A stretch of 64,000 nt of DNA, taken from assembly GCA_947502145.1 (NCBI GenBank), contig CANMYO010000001.1, positions 1,667,501 through 1,731,500 of the forward strand. The letters run 5' to 3'. Shown piece by piece: positions 8,353-17,302 of the stretch. The DNA is from an uncultured Paracoccaceae bacterium (GTDB taxonomy: Bacteria; Pseudomonadota; Alphaproteobacteria; Rhodobacterales; Rhodobacteraceae). Under the pieces are notes generated by a model. It saw only the letters and a list, made by a program, of their open reading frames with translations. It did no database searches and was not told where the DNA came from. Positions within the stretch are counted from its first letter, which is position 1; every line of letters starts with the position of its first letter. A program made the translations under genes and the position numbers.

Positions 8353-9210
8353 GTGTCGGACCGCACCAAGATTTTCCTGCTGCTGTTGCCCGCCATGTTC
8401 ATCATTGTCGTCCTGTTCTTTGGTGGGTTGGCAATTGGGCTGATGCGCAGTTTCAACTATATGCCGGTGATCGGGCTGACCGAGCCTGATCTGAGCGCTT
8501 ATGTCTCTGTTTTCACGGACCGCGAATTTTATCTGTCTTTCCTGCTGACGTTCCATATCGCGTTTACGTCGACGTTGATTTCGTCAGTGCTGGCGATTGG
8601 GGCGGCCTTGCTGTTGCGGCGCAGTTTTGTGGGCCGCGGCATCGTGAATTTCCTGTTTCAGCTGAACCTGACCGTGCCGCATCTGGTGGGCGCAATCGGG
8701 ATGCTTTACCTGTTTTCGCAATCCGGGACGTTTGCCCGGTTGGCCAATGAATTCGGGATGATTGAAAAAACCAGCGATTTTCCCGCGCTGGTGTTTGACC
8801 CGTATGCGATTGGCATCATCCTGCAATATGTCTGGAAAGAGATCCCATTTATCGGGGTGATCGTACTGGCCAATATGCAGTCGATTGGCGAGGATTACGA
8901 AAGCGTCGCCCGCTCGCTTGGGGCAAGCAAATGGCAGACGTTTCGGTTTGTGTTGTTGCCGCTGATCTTTCCCGGGGTGCTGTCGGCCAGCGTCATGGTG
9001 TTTGCCTTTACGTTTGGGGCCTATGAAATTCCGGCCATTCTGGGTGCGAATTTTCCCGCCGCGCTGCCGGTGCTGGCCTATCGCAAATATACCGATGTTG
9101 ACCTTGCCGCGCGGCCAGAGGCGATGGCGATGGCGATTGTGATCGCCTTGCTGAGCGCGGTGATGATCTATTTTTACGTGCGCTATTCGCGCCGCAGGAT
9201 CAGGGGTTGA
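8353..9210 (+). CDS. ABC transporter permease (first)
   Basis: A 285-residue inner-membrane permease of the group-2 (spermidine/thiamine-like) type with about six transmembrane helices. The cytoplasmic EAA loop is ESVARSLGASKWQTFRFVLLPL-like (about residues 180-200), which docks the ATPase. The start is a GTG at 8353 (VSDRTKIFLLLL). Three bases separate it from the second permease, which confirms operon structure. It forms the channel with the next gene. Confidence 0.88.
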   Translation: MSDRTKIFLLLLPAMFIIVVLFFGGLAIGLMRSFNYMPVIGLTEPDLSAYVSVFTDREFYLSFLLTFHIAFTSTLISSVLAIGAALLLRRSFVGRGIVNFLFQLNLTVPHLVGAIGMLYLFSQSGTFARLANEFGMIEKTSDFPALVFDPYAIGIILQYVWKEIPFIGVIVLANMQSIGEDYESVARSLGASKWQTFRFVLLPLIFPGVLSASVMVFAFTFGAYEIPAILGANFPAALPVLAYRKYTDVDLAARPEAMAMAIVIALLSAVMIYFYVRYSRRRIRG

Positions 9211-9213
9211 GCG

Positions 9214-10038
9214 ATGAGCACACGTGAGGGCCTTCCGATGCGCAGTTTCCGGGTTCTGACCGGTGCGGTCTTGATCACATGGCTTGTCCTGCCGTTGATC
9301 CCGCTGGCGATCTGGTCGTTTGCGCGGGGCTGGTTCTATCCGGATCTGCTGCCAAAGACTTGGACCTTGCGGGCCTGGGACTATGCGATGTCGGATACGG
9401 CGGGCGTGCTGGACAGCCTGTGGCTGACGATCTGGATTTCGGTGGCGGCGACGGTCCTGTCGATCCTTGTCGGGGTGCCCGCGGGCCGGGCGCTGGGCAT
9501 GTATAAGTTCAGGGGCAAGGAGATCGTCGAACTGATGATCCTTGCGCCGACAATCGTGCCGGGCATTGCGGTGGTGCTGGGCATCCATTCGGTCTTTATT
9601 TCGCTGGGCCTGAACAACACGGTGTCAGGGGTAATCCTTGTCCACCTGATCCCGACGCTGCCCTATATGGTTCTGGTGATGTCGGGGATATTCGCGAACT
9701 ATGATCCGGCATATGAGGCACAGGCCCGCAGCCTTGGGGCGTCACCGCTCAAGACCTTTTGGTACGTGACGTTGCCCGCGATCCGCCCGGGCATCATCGT
9801 TGGCGGGCTATTCGCTTTTCTGGTGTCGTGGAGCCAGTACATCCTGACCTTGCTGATCGGCGGCGGGCGGGTTGAGACGCTGCCGCTGCTCTTGTTCAAC
9901 TTTGCGACGGCCGGTCGCAATGACATCACCGGTGCCATTGGCATGATCTATATCCTGCCCGGCATTCTCATTCTGCTGCTGACGGCCAAACATCTGTCCG
10001 GGCGCAGCGGGGCCGTCGGAGGCTTTGGACAAATTTGA
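9214..10038 (+). CDS. ABC transporter permease (second)
   Basis: A 274-residue permease, partner of the preceding gene, with about six membrane helices. The EAA loop is YEAQARSLGASPLKTFWYVTLP, here paraphrased as the segment near residues 168-188. The start ATG at 9214 follows the previous stop by three bases; an internal ATG at 9238 is a less likely alternative. Its stop codon overlaps the TTG start of the ATPase gene. Confidence 0.88.
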   Translation: MSTREGLPMRSFRVLTGAVLITWLVLPLIPLAIWSFARGWFYPDLLPKTWTLRAWDYAMSDTAGVLDSLWLTIWISVAATVLSILVGVPAGRALGMYKFRGKEIVELMILAPTIVPGIAVVLGIHSVFISLGLNNTVSGVILVHLIPTLPYMVLVMSGIFANYDPAYEAQARSLGASPLKTFWYVTLPAIRPGIIVGGLFAFLVSWSQYILTLLIGGGRVETLPLLLFNFATAGRNDITGAIGMIYILPGILILLLTAKHLSGRSGAVGGFGQI

Positions 10039-11072
10039 CCCATGTTTCGATCAAAGAGCTGACCAAGGTCTATCCGGGTTCAAGGGTGCCATCGCTGGAC
10101 CGGCTGTCGCTGGAAATTCCCAGCGGTGAGCTGACCGCGCTGCTGGGGCCGTCGGGGTGTGGCAAGACCACCACGATGAAAATGATCGCGGGGCTTTTGG
10201 AGCCCACCTCGGGTGATGTGACATTTGACGGGCGATCCGTGCTGCGGGACAAGCCGGAAGACCGCGGCGTGGTGATGGTGTTTCAGAACTACCTGCTGTT
10301 TCCTTACATGAGCGTTGCGGACAATGTCGGGTTCGGACTGAAAATGCGCAAGATCGACCCTGCCGAAATCAAGCGGCGCGTGGGAGAGATGCTGGACCTG
10401 GTCAAGCTGCCGGATCTGGGCGACCGCAAGCCAAGTGCGCTGTCGGGCGGGCAACAGCAGCGGGTCGCGCTGGCGCGGGCGCTGATCGTACAACCCAATG
10501 TGCTGTTGCTGGATGAGCCGTTGTCAAACCTTGACGCGCACCTGCGGTTCGAGATGCGCGACCTGATCCGGTCGCTGCAACAGGAGATGGGGATCACCAC
10601 CATTTTCGTCACACATGATCAGGAAGAGGCCGTTGTGCTGGCGGACCGTGTCGCGCTGATCCTTGACGGGCAGATGAAGCAATATGACCGGGCCGATGTC
10701 TTTTACAAGCGTCCCGTCGATGAGGCGACCGCGCGGTTCTTTGGCGGGCACAATTTCATTCCCGGCACCTCGGACGGGGAGACGTTTGACTGCGCGTTGG
10801 GCCGTGTGGCGTTGCCCGAGGGTGCGGCATTGGGGCGCGGCAAGCTGACATTCCGGCCCGAAAACGTGCGCATTGGCGCAAGCACCAACGGCGAAAACAC
10901 TTTGCAGGCAACGATCGTCGACGTGATTTACCTTGGCACCCAGACCCGGCTGAAGCTGCGGGTGGGCGAGACCGAGGTCGAGGCGGTGGTGAATCCAAAC
11001 GAGATCGAGAGCTACCGCGCCGGTGACGAGCTGACGATCCATATGCCCAAATCAACGTTATGGGTGATCTGA
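10035..11072 (+). CDS. ABC transporter ATP-binding protein
   Basis: A 345-residue ATPase of the importer. Walker A is GPSGCGKTT, the Q-loop is VFQNYLLFPYM, the signature is LSGGQQQR, Walker B is VLLLDEPLSNLD, and the switch His is in FVTHDQEEA. The C-terminal 100 residues form a TOBE-type domain (LTFRPENVRIG), as in MalK/PotA-like proteins. It begins with TTG at 10035, overlapping the permease stop (TTGA); no better start was seen. Its stop overlaps the next ATG at 11072. Confidence 0.92.
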   Translation: MTHVSIKELTKVYPGSRVPSLDRLSLEIPSGELTALLGPSGCGKTTTMKMIAGLLEPTSGDVTFDGRSVLRDKPEDRGVVMVFQNYLLFPYMSVADNVGFGLKMRKIDPAEIKRRVGEMLDLVKLPDLGDRKPSALSGGQQQRVALARALIVQPNVLLLDEPLSNLDAHLRFEMRDLIRSLQQEMGITTIFVTHDQEEAVVLADRVALILDGQMKQYDRADVFYKRPVDEATARFFGGHNFIPGTSDGETFDCALGRVALPEGAALGRGKLTFRPENVRIGASTNGENTLQATIVDVIYLGTQTRLKLRVGETEVEAVVNPNEIESYRAGDELTIHMPKSTLWVI

Positions 11073-11833
11073 TGGCAGTGAATTTCCGCTCCATTTTCGA
11101 GGTGACCCGCGCCGAATGGCTGGCTGGGCTGGGATTGTCTGAGGCGGAGATTCCCGATGTTGTCATCATGGAGGGATCATGGTGGCGCGCGGAGCGGCAA
11201 AAGCTGCGGCTGGCGCAGCTGACAGAGGTGCGGGAGTTGGATTTTCCCGATATTTTCTGGGGTCGGCATGGTGACAAGAAGGTCGTGTTTTGCATGGCCT
11301 ATGGTGCCCCCCGCGCGGTCGAAGTGAGCCAGATGTTCGCGCAGCTGGGGTGCAAACTGGTGATCCAGATCGGCACTTGCGGTGGGTTGCAATCGCATCT
11401 GGCCCCCGGTGATCTGATCATACCGGACGTGATCCGCTGCGAGGACGGCGTGGCAGAGCATTACGTGCAGGGCGACACGGTCAACGCTGATCCGGTCTGG
11501 GTGGCCCGCGCCAAGGACGCGCTGGAGATGTTGAACCGCAGGGTGCATGTGGGGCCGCATGTGACGTTTTCATCGCTGTTTGCGGAAACGGTTGAGATGT
11601 ACGAAGGCTGGCACAGGGACGGGTTGCTGAGCGTCGAGATGGAAGCCGCCACAAGCATTGCCGCTGCCGCGAAATTCGGCGTGCCCGGTGTGGCAATGGT
11701 GGTGGTCTGGGACGAACTGACAGCCGGACGCCGCTTCATGGACCCGATGACACCGGACGCCCTGCGCGACCTTGAAACCAGCAACGATGCGGTCTTTGCC
11801 GCCGCCCTGTCCCTGACCGAGGATGTCACATGA
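11072..11833 (+). CDS. Nucleoside phosphorylase family protein (PNP/UDP type)
   Basis: A 253-residue member of the PNP_UDP_1 family, which cleaves nucleosides with phosphate to base and (deoxy)ribose 1-phosphate. Visible features are FCMAYGAPRAVEVSQMF, VIQIGTCGGLQSHLAPGDLI (the phosphate/sugar-binding GTCG segment), and LLSVEMEAATSIAAAA, whose EMEA signature contacts the ribose hydroxyls. A late Asp in VWDELTAG is near where purine phosphorylases hold the base. Start ATG 11072 overlaps the ATPase stop. Its place next to an importer and sugar-converting genes suggests it opens the imported substrate. Which base it accepts cannot be read from the sequence. Confidence 0.85.
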   Translation: MAVNFRSIFEVTRAEWLAGLGLSEAEIPDVVIMEGSWWRAERQKLRLAQLTEVRELDFPDIFWGRHGDKKVVFCMAYGAPRAVEVSQMFAQLGCKLVIQIGTCGGLQSHLAPGDLIIPDVIRCEDGVAEHYVQGDTVNADPVWVARAKDALEMLNRRVHVGPHVTFSSLFAETVEMYEGWHRDGLLSVEMEAATSIAAAAKFGVPGVAMVVVWDELTAGRRFMDPMTPDALRDLETSNDAVFAAALSLTEDVT

Positions 11834-12666
11834 AATACGGGATTCACGCCGGTCTGTGGCAGGCCAGATGGACGGATGAGCTGACGCCGATCCTGAAAAC
11901 GGTTGCGGACCTTGGCTTTGACGGTGTTGAGGTGTCTCTGCTGGGGATGAACGATGACAAGGCCGCAGCGCTGGGACAGGCGGTCCGGGATCACGGGCTG
12001 GAGGTCACCTGCTCGGACGGTTTGGCCCCGGACAAGGACATCACCGCAACCGATCCTGATATCCGGGCTGCGGGCGTTGCCTATCTGAAATGGGCAATTG
12101 AAACGACAGCCAAAATCGGATCGCGCGGTCTTGCGGGCGTTGTCTTTGCGCCCTGGGGGCAGTTTGACCCGCTGCACAAGGCGGACCGCGCGCAGCGGTC
12201 AGCGGACAGCCTTGGCAGACTGCATGACACGCTGGTGGATCATGACGTCACGCTGGGGATCGAGATGCTGAACCGGTTTGAAACTGATCTGACCAACACC
12301 GCGGCAGAGGCGGTGGCCATCGCGGTGGCGTCGGGGTCCGACCGGGTGGGGGTGCTGCTGGATACGTTCCACCTGAACATCGAGGAAAAGGACATTCGCG
12401 CCGCCATTGCATCGTCCAAAGGCAAGCTGGCGCATTTCCATGTGTCCGACAATGACCGGGGGGTGCCGGGATCGGGGCATGTGCCGTGGGACGAGGTGAA
12501 GGCGGGGCTCGCGGATGTGGGCTATGACGGCTGGATTGTCGCAGAGATGTTCGTGATGGCGGGCAACCCGGCCAGTGCGGATCTGAACATCTGGCGCGAC
12601 ATTGAGCCTGCGCCGACAGATGCCGCCAGACGGGCGCTGGCCTTTATGAAAAGGCATTTCGGATGA
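11830..12666 (+). CDS. Sugar isomerase/epimerase TIM barrel, ketose 3-epimerase-like
   Basis: A 278-residue xylose-isomerase-like TIM barrel. The segment LGIEMLNRFETDLTNT (near residues 140-155) closely matches the metal-binding Glu region of D-tagatose/D-psicose 3-epimerases. Further probable ligands are Asp and His in VLLDTFHLNIEE, His in LAHFHVSDNDRGVPGSGH, and the late Glu in WIVAEMF. These enzymes invert C3 of a free ketose using Mn2+ or Co2+. ATGA overlaps join it to the genes on both sides. In this operon it would supply the ketose isomer that the DhaKL kinase and aldolase accept. Hydroxypyruvate isomerase-like activity is an alternative. Confidence 0.8.
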   Translation: MKYGIHAGLWQARWTDELTPILKTVADLGFDGVEVSLLGMNDDKAAALGQAVRDHGLEVTCSDGLAPDKDITATDPDIRAAGVAYLKWAIETTAKIGSRGLAGVVFAPWGQFDPLHKADRAQRSADSLGRLHDTLVDHDVTLGIEMLNRFETDLTNTAAEAVAIAVASGSDRVGVLLDTFHLNIEEKDIRAAIASSKGKLAHFHVSDNDRGVPGSGHVPWDEVKAGLADVGYDGWIVAEMFVMAGNPASADLNIWRDIEPAPTDAARRALAFMKRHFG

Positions 12667-13184
12667 AGGACTTCCTTGCCTTGTGCGTCACGCGTTTTGC
12701 AACGCTTGAGCCTGCGTTGAATGCGCTGGATGCGGCCACGGGCGACGGGGATCACGGGGCCACGATCCTGAAGGGATTGAAGGCCGCGGCAGCCGCGGAC
12801 GACGCCCCCGAAAAGGCGTTTCGCAAGGCAGCGGGCGGGGCCTCGGGGTCGTTGTTCGCGCAGGTGATTTCCGCGTTGGGCAAGGTCAGCGAAGGGGCGC
12901 AAATGGATGACGCACTGGCAGAGGCGGCGCGGCGGATCGCGATGCTGGGGCAGGCAGAGCCCGGCGACAAGACGATGCTGGATGCGCTGATCCCTGCCGC
13001 CCGGGCGCAGACCCCGGCAGAGGCCGCCGCCGCTGCCGCAAAGGGGCGGGACGCAACCCGCGAAATGGCCGCCAGGCGCGGGCGCGCACGCTATGTCGAA
13101 GGGGCCGGTGTGGGGCATTTGGATGCGGGGGCGACCTCGGTCGCGGAGCTGCTGGCGATTTTCGCGGCATGGAGGGATGGATGA
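12663..13184 (+). CDS. DhaL-type kinase subunit (ATP-binding)
   Basis: A 173-residue DAK2/DhaL domain that binds ATP-Mg for phosphorylation of a ketose held by DhaK. It has ATGDGDHGATIL (Mg-binding Asp cluster near residues 26-34), GGASGSLF, GDKTMLDALIPA, and ARRGRARYVEGAGVGHLDAG near the C-terminus. In single-chain DHA kinases this domain is fused to DhaK; here the order is dhaL then dhaK as separate coupled genes. No PTS-type DhaM is nearby, which favours ATP as donor. Confidence 0.88.
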   Translation: MKDFLALCVTRFATLEPALNALDAATGDGDHGATILKGLKAAAAADDAPEKAFRKAAGGASGSLFAQVISALGKVSEGAQMDDALAEAARRIAMLGQAEPGDKTMLDALIPAARAQTPAEAAAAAAKGRDATREMAARRGRARYVEGAGVGHLDAGATSVAELLAIFAAWRDG

Positions 13185-14197
13185 AAAAGCTGTTCAATTC
13201 CAAGGAGAAGATGCCCGATGACATGATCGACGGGTTCATCGCGGCCTATCCGGGGCTGGTGTGTCGTGGTGCAAATCCACGTGTCGTGCGGCGTCGGTCA
13301 CTGCGCACGGATGATGGCAAGGTTGCGCTGTTGATCGGCAATGGCAGCGGTCATGAACCCATCGCGATGGGGTTCGTCGGCGAGGGCTTGCTGGATGCCA
13401 ATGTGGTGGGGGACGTTTTTGCAGCGCCGTCGCCGGATGCCATTCTTGACGGCATCACGGAGGTCTGCGGCAGCGCGGGTGCGGTGCTGCTGATCTCGCG
13501 GCACGAAGGTGATGTGATCAACGGCAATGCCGCAGCGCTGATGGCGCAGGATGACGGGCACAATGTGCAGCCACTGCTGATGTATGACGACATATCGTCG
13601 GCGCCCAAAGGGCAGGAGGCTGACCGGCGCGGCGCGGCGGGCACAATGTTCATTTACAAGATTTTGGGGGCAGCGGCCGAACAGGGCATGCAGATTGATG
13701 ATCTGATGCGGTTGGGGGAAGCGGTACGGGCCGCGACACGCACCCTTGGTGCGGCGGTCAAGCCCGGCGTATCACCTTTGACCGGCGCGCCGATGTTCAC
13801 CCTGCCGGAGGACGAAATCTTTATCGGCATGGGGGTGCATGGTGAGCCGGGGGTCGGGCGGCGCAAGGTGGGTCCTGTGCATGCGCTTGTCGGTTACATG
13901 CTGGACGAATTGCTGCGCGACCGGCCCATTGCGGCAGGCACACCGACGGTGGTTCTTGTCAATGGCGCCGGTGGCACGACAATGATGGAACTGCTCACCG
14001 TCTATGGTGAGGTTGCAACGCAGCTTGCGGCGCATGGCATCACGCCGATTGCGCCGATGATCGGTTCTTATTCGACAACACAGGAGATGGGGGGATTTTC
14101 GATTTCCCTGTTTACGCCAACACCGCAGATGCTGGACCTTTGGCGCGCGCCGCATAAGGCCCCCCAATTCCCGCAGATCAGCGCGCAGGGAGGATAG
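13181..14197 (+). CDS. DhaK-type kinase subunit (ketose-binding)
   Basis: A 338-residue DAK1 domain that binds a ketone sugar covalently and passes it to the DhaL ATP site. GNGSGHEP (residues 53-60) lies in the substrate pocket. IGMGVHGEPG places the hemiaminal-forming His at residue 220. ATG 13181 overlaps the dhaL stop (ATGA). Known family substrates include dihydroxyacetone and D- or L-erythrulose; here the flanking ketose epimerase, isomerase and LacD-like aldolase suggest a 1-phosphorylated ketopentose or ketohexose derivative. That substrate is inference. Confidence 0.87.
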   Translation: MKKLFNSKEKMPDDMIDGFIAAYPGLVCRGANPRVVRRRSLRTDDGKVALLIGNGSGHEPIAMGFVGEGLLDANVVGDVFAAPSPDAILDGITEVCGSAGAVLLISRHEGDVINGNAAALMAQDDGHNVQPLLMYDDISSAPKGQEADRRGAAGTMFIYKILGAAAEQGMQIDDLMRLGEAVRAATRTLGAAVKPGVSPLTGAPMFTLPEDEIFIGMGVHGEPGVGRRKVGPVHALVGYMLDELLRDRPIAAGTPTVVLVNGAGGTTMMELLTVYGEVATQLAAHGITPIAPMIGSYSTTQEMGGFSISLFTPTPQMLDLWRAPHKAPQFPQISAQGG

Positions 14198-14199
14198 GC

Positions 14200-15096
14200 A
14201 TGGCAGATCGGATCCATGGTGTTGCGGTGGACGCGGGCAGCGGGCTGGAGGCGACCATCCGCAGCGCGCGTGGCACTGCGGCGCGCGCCGATGATCTGCT
14301 CACGTTCAAACGCGCGGTGCTGGAAACGCTGGCCCCGGATGCCAGCACGATCCTGCTGGATGCCTATAGCGGGCCCGCGCTGCTGGGCTGCTACCCGCAG
14401 GGATGTGCCCCGATGTTGGCCTTTGAAGCGGATGTCTATCACATCTCGGACGCGGATCGTATCACGGTTCTGCCCGACAACCTCACCGTTGCCCAATATC
14501 CTGAGTTGGGCGTGAAGCTATTGAAATTCTTCATGTATTACGCACCGGACGATGACCCGGAGCTGAATGCACGCAAAGAGATGCTGGTTGCCGATATTGG
14601 TCAGCGGTGCAAAGACGCCGGCATTCAATACTTGATGGAGCCGCTGGTCTATCACCCGGAAATAGCCGCGGGGACTGCGGCATATGCGGCGATCAAGCCT
14701 GACCTTGTGCGCCGGGCGACAGCGGTGTTTGCCGCGCCGCGGTTTCAGGTTGACGTTCTCAAGGTCGAGATCCCCGTTGATCTGAACTACGTCGCGGGCT
14801 TTGGCGCGGACGTCATGTCCCGCGCGGCGGCGCTGGATGCGTTCCGCGCCGCGGCGGCGTCCGCCAATGGGGTGCGGCTGGTTTATCTGAGCGCGGGTGT
14901 GGCGTTTGACTGGTTTGAGGCCTCGCTCAACCTTGCCGTTGAGGCCGGCGTGACGTTTGACGGATTTATGTGCGGGCGCGCGATTTGGTCGGATGGCGTG
15001 GCGCTGTTTGGGGCAGGGGGTGAGCCTGCGCTGCGCGACTGGCTGGCGCACACGGGGCGCGCGCGGTTGCACCGGTTGATCGCCGCCCTGGATTAG
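14200..15096 (+). CDS. LacD-type class I aldolase (tagatose-1,6-bisphosphate aldolase family)
   Basis: A 298-residue class I Schiff-base aldolase of the DeoC/LacD family. Matches include VKLLKFFMYYAPDDDPELNA (Lys109), QYLMEPLVY, FQVDVLKVEIPVDLNYV with the expected Schiff-base Lys188, RLVYLSAGV, and FDGFMCGRAIW. The family includes tagatose-1,6-bisphosphate aldolase and sulfofructose-1-phosphate aldolase, both of which release DHAP or a DHAP-like product. It starts two bases after dhaK. In this operon it should cleave the ketose 1-phosphate made by DhaKL to DHAP and an aldehyde; the aldehyde identity is open. Confidence 0.85.
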   Translation: MADRIHGVAVDAGSGLEATIRSARGTAARADDLLTFKRAVLETLAPDASTILLDAYSGPALLGCYPQGCAPMLAFEADVYHISDADRITVLPDNLTVAQYPELGVKLLKFFMYYAPDDDPELNARKEMLVADIGQRCKDAGIQYLMEPLVYHPEIAAGTAAYAAIKPDLVRRATAVFAAPRFQVDVLKVEIPVDLNYVAGFGADVMSRAAALDAFRAAAASANGVRLVYLSAGVAFDWFEASLNLAVEAGVTFDGFMCGRAIWSDGVALFGAGGEPALRDWLAHTGRARLHRLIAALD

Positions 15097-15105
15097 GAGA
15101 ACGGC

Positions 15106-15870
15106 ATGCTGTTAAGAGACAAGATCGCAATTGTGACCGGCGGCGCGAGCGGCAACGGCCGCGCGATTGCCGAGGCCTTTGTCGCGCAGGGCGCGCGGGT
15201 CGTTGTCGCCGACCTTCAGGCTGCGGGCCGTGAAGGGGGTACGCCAATCGTGGAGGCGCTGAACGCCGCAACGCCGGGGTCCGCAAAGTTTGTGCAGTGT
15301 AACGTCAGCGATGTGTCCGCACTGGAGGATCTGGTCGCAGTTGCAGAGAACTGGGGCGGGTTGGACATCATGGTCAACAACGCGGGCATCCTGCTGAAGG
15401 AGCCCATTCTGGACGCTACGGAAGCGACCTTTCACCGGATGCAGGACGTCAACGTCAAGAGCGTCTTTTTCGGATCGCAAATGGCGGCACGGGCCATGGT
15501 GAAGCGCAAGCGCGGGGTGATCATCAACATGTGTTCGATCGCGGGTATGCGCGGCACCGGTGGATTTGCGCATTACAATATGTCCAAGGGCGCGGTGCGC
15601 CTGCTGACCTATTCACTGGCTGATGAATTGGGGCCGCTTGGCATTCGGGTCAATAACGTCAATCCGGGGATCATGCGCACGCAGATGAACATCGTGGACG
15701 ACCCGGTGATCGGGACCGAAACCGGCGAAGGGTATCTGGATATGATTCCGGCCCGTCGCTGGGGCGAACCAAGCGAAGTTGCGGATGCCTGCGTCTACCT
15801 TGCCTCTGATCTGGCGAAATACGTGATGGGCACGTCATTGGTTGTTGACGGGGGATATCTGCGGATTTGA
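15106..15870 (+). CDS. Short-chain dehydrogenase/reductase
   Basis: A 254-residue classical SDR. The cofactor motif is TGGASGNG (residues about 11-18), followed by CNVSD, NNAG, catalytic Ser in NMCSIAG, and YNMSK with the Tyr-Lys pair. Asp after beta-2 (VVVADLQ) suggests preference for NAD over NADP. The C-terminal VVDGGYLRI is typical of the glucose/ribitol dehydrogenase group. Within the operon it could oxidise a sugar alcohol or sugar, or the aldehyde released by the aldolase; neither can be chosen from sequence. Confidence 0.88.
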   Translation: MLLRDKIAIVTGGASGNGRAIAEAFVAQGARVVVADLQAAGREGGTPIVEALNAATPGSAKFVQCNVSDVSALEDLVAVAENWGGLDIMVNNAGILLKEPILDATEATFHRMQDVNVKSVFFGSQMAARAMVKRKRGVIINMCSIAGMRGTGGFAHYNMSKGAVRLLTYSLADELGPLGIRVNNVNPGIMRTQMNIVDDPVIGTETGEGYLDMIPARRWGEPSEVADACVYLASDLAKYVMGTSLVVDGGYLRI

Positions 15871-15880
15871 GGGTAGTATC

Positions 15881-17302
15881 ATGAAAATCGGACTGATCCG
15901 GGCATCATTGCCAAGCTATTTCCCACAGAAACATGGCGTGTGGGCGGCCGCGGAAAAGGCGGTGCTTGCCCTGTGCGAGGCAGAGGGCATCGCGACCTTT
16001 CTGCCGCAGACGGTGCCGATGAACGCAGTCGAAACACAGGCTGTGCTGGACCGGTGCAGTGCAGAAGGTGTTGATTTCGTTTTGCTTTTGCATGGCGGAT
16101 TTACGATGGGGGATGTGGCGCGCACGGTTGCGGCCTCTGCCTTTCGTTGCGGAGTCTGGTCGGTGCCCGAACCGGTGCGCAGTGGAGATGTGCAGCTGAA
16201 CAATTTTGTGTCGCTGAACATGTCGCTGTCGATTGCCCGGCAGGTCCGCGACCTGTCACGCACTCCGATGCAATGGTATCACGGCGCGCCGGATTCAACG
16301 GCGCTGCAAAAGCGGCTGCGTCATACGCTGCGTGCGATCAAGGCTGCCACAACGTTGGAGGGTGCGCGGATCGGGGTCATTGGCGGGCTGGCGATGACGT
16401 TTTACAACATGGAGGTGCGCAGCGCAGACCTGCGCCGCCGGCTAGGCGTTGAGGTCGCCCACCATGACATGCACGAGCTGACTAGCCGCATGGCCGCGAT
16501 GGATGCCGGACGGGTCACGGCAGAGGTCACAGCGATGGCGGCAGCGGCAGAGGTTGTAGATGTGAGCGCCGCGCAGATGGCCCTGACCGCACAGGCCGCG
16601 CTGGCCCTGTCGGACATGGCGGCAGCGGGCGGATATGCCGCCCTCGCGGTCAGTGACTGGCCGGCGCTGCAAAATGATCCCGGTATGCATCCGGGGGCTG
16701 CGTTTTCCTGGCTGGAGGAAACAAAGGGATTGCCTGTCGCCTCTGAAGGGGACGTGCTGGGGGCCGTGAACCAGTTGGTCGCCAAATCAGTCACCGGGCG
16801 GGTTGGCTATCTGCTGGATATGACGGAGCCCGATCTTGATGCGGGTCAGTTGTTGATGTGGCATGGCGGCGGCGGGCCGCTTTATCTGGCGGACGGGAAT
16901 GGCGCGCGCTGGGTCAATCATCCGATGATCGGGCGCGGCACCGCAGAGGGTCCGGTCTATGGCGCGATCAGTGATCTGGTCTTTCAGGACGGTCCGGTCA
17001 GCGTGTTTCGCATTGCCCGCAACGCCGGGGCCTTTTTCGGCATGACGGCCAACATCGCAGGGCGCGACCCCAGCGGGTTCACGGGCTGTCGCGGCTGGTT
17101 GCAGGGGTTTGACATGGACGGGCAGGCGGCCAGTCTTGAGGATGTCGTCGCCACGGTCATGGCGCATGGGCTTGAACATCACTTTGTGCTGGTGCCGGGG
17201 GATGTTTCGCCGGTTCTGACAGAATTTGCGTCATGGACCGGCATGGACATTCTGGGGCGTGTCGCGATGAAGGATCACCTTGACCGCCGCGATTTCACCT
17301 AG
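15881..17302 (+). CDS. L-fucose/L-arabinose isomerase-like protein
   Basis: A 473-residue protein of the fucose/arabinose isomerase fold, starting at ATG 15881 (MKIGLIRASLPSYFPQKHG). The N-terminal part has the Rossmann-like LLHGGFTMGD and the conserved sugar-binding WSVPEPVRSGDVQLNNFVSLN. The C-terminal catalytic part includes YLLDMTEPDLDAGQLLMWHGGGGPLYLAD, with the His-Gly segment typical of the family. Such enzymes interconvert aldoses and ketoses with Mn2+. It is the last gene of the operon and its stop lies 8 bp inside the end of the convergent nucleoside hydrolase gene. The substrate is unknown. Confidence 0.75.
   Translation: MKIGLIRASLPSYFPQKHGVWAAAEKAVLALCEAEGIATFLPQTVPMNAVETQAVLDRCSAEGVDFVLLLHGGFTMGDVARTVAASAFRCGVWSVPEPVRSGDVQLNNFVSLNMSLSIARQVRDLSRTPMQWYHGAPDSTALQKRLRHTLRAIKAATTLEGARIGVIGGLAMTFYNMEVRSADLRRRLGVEVAHHDMHELTSRMAAMDAGRVTAEVTAMAAAAEVVDVSAAQMALTAQAALALSDMAAAGGYAALAVSDWPALQNDPGMHPGAAFSWLEETKGLPVASEGDVLGAVNQLVAKSVTGRVGYLLDMTEPDLDAGQLLMWHGGGGPLYLADGNGARWVNHPMIGRGTAEGPVYGAISDLVFQDGPVSVFRIARNAGAFFGMTANIAGRDPSGFTGCRGWLQGFDMDGQAASLEDVVATVMAHGLEHHFVLVPGDVSPVLTEFASWTGMDILGRVAMKDHLDRRDFT

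Noticed and set aside
8584-9588. 334-codon minus-strand frame across both permease genes
   Set aside because: It is antisense to two clear permease genes, very rich in His/Arg/Gln, and lacks any domain.
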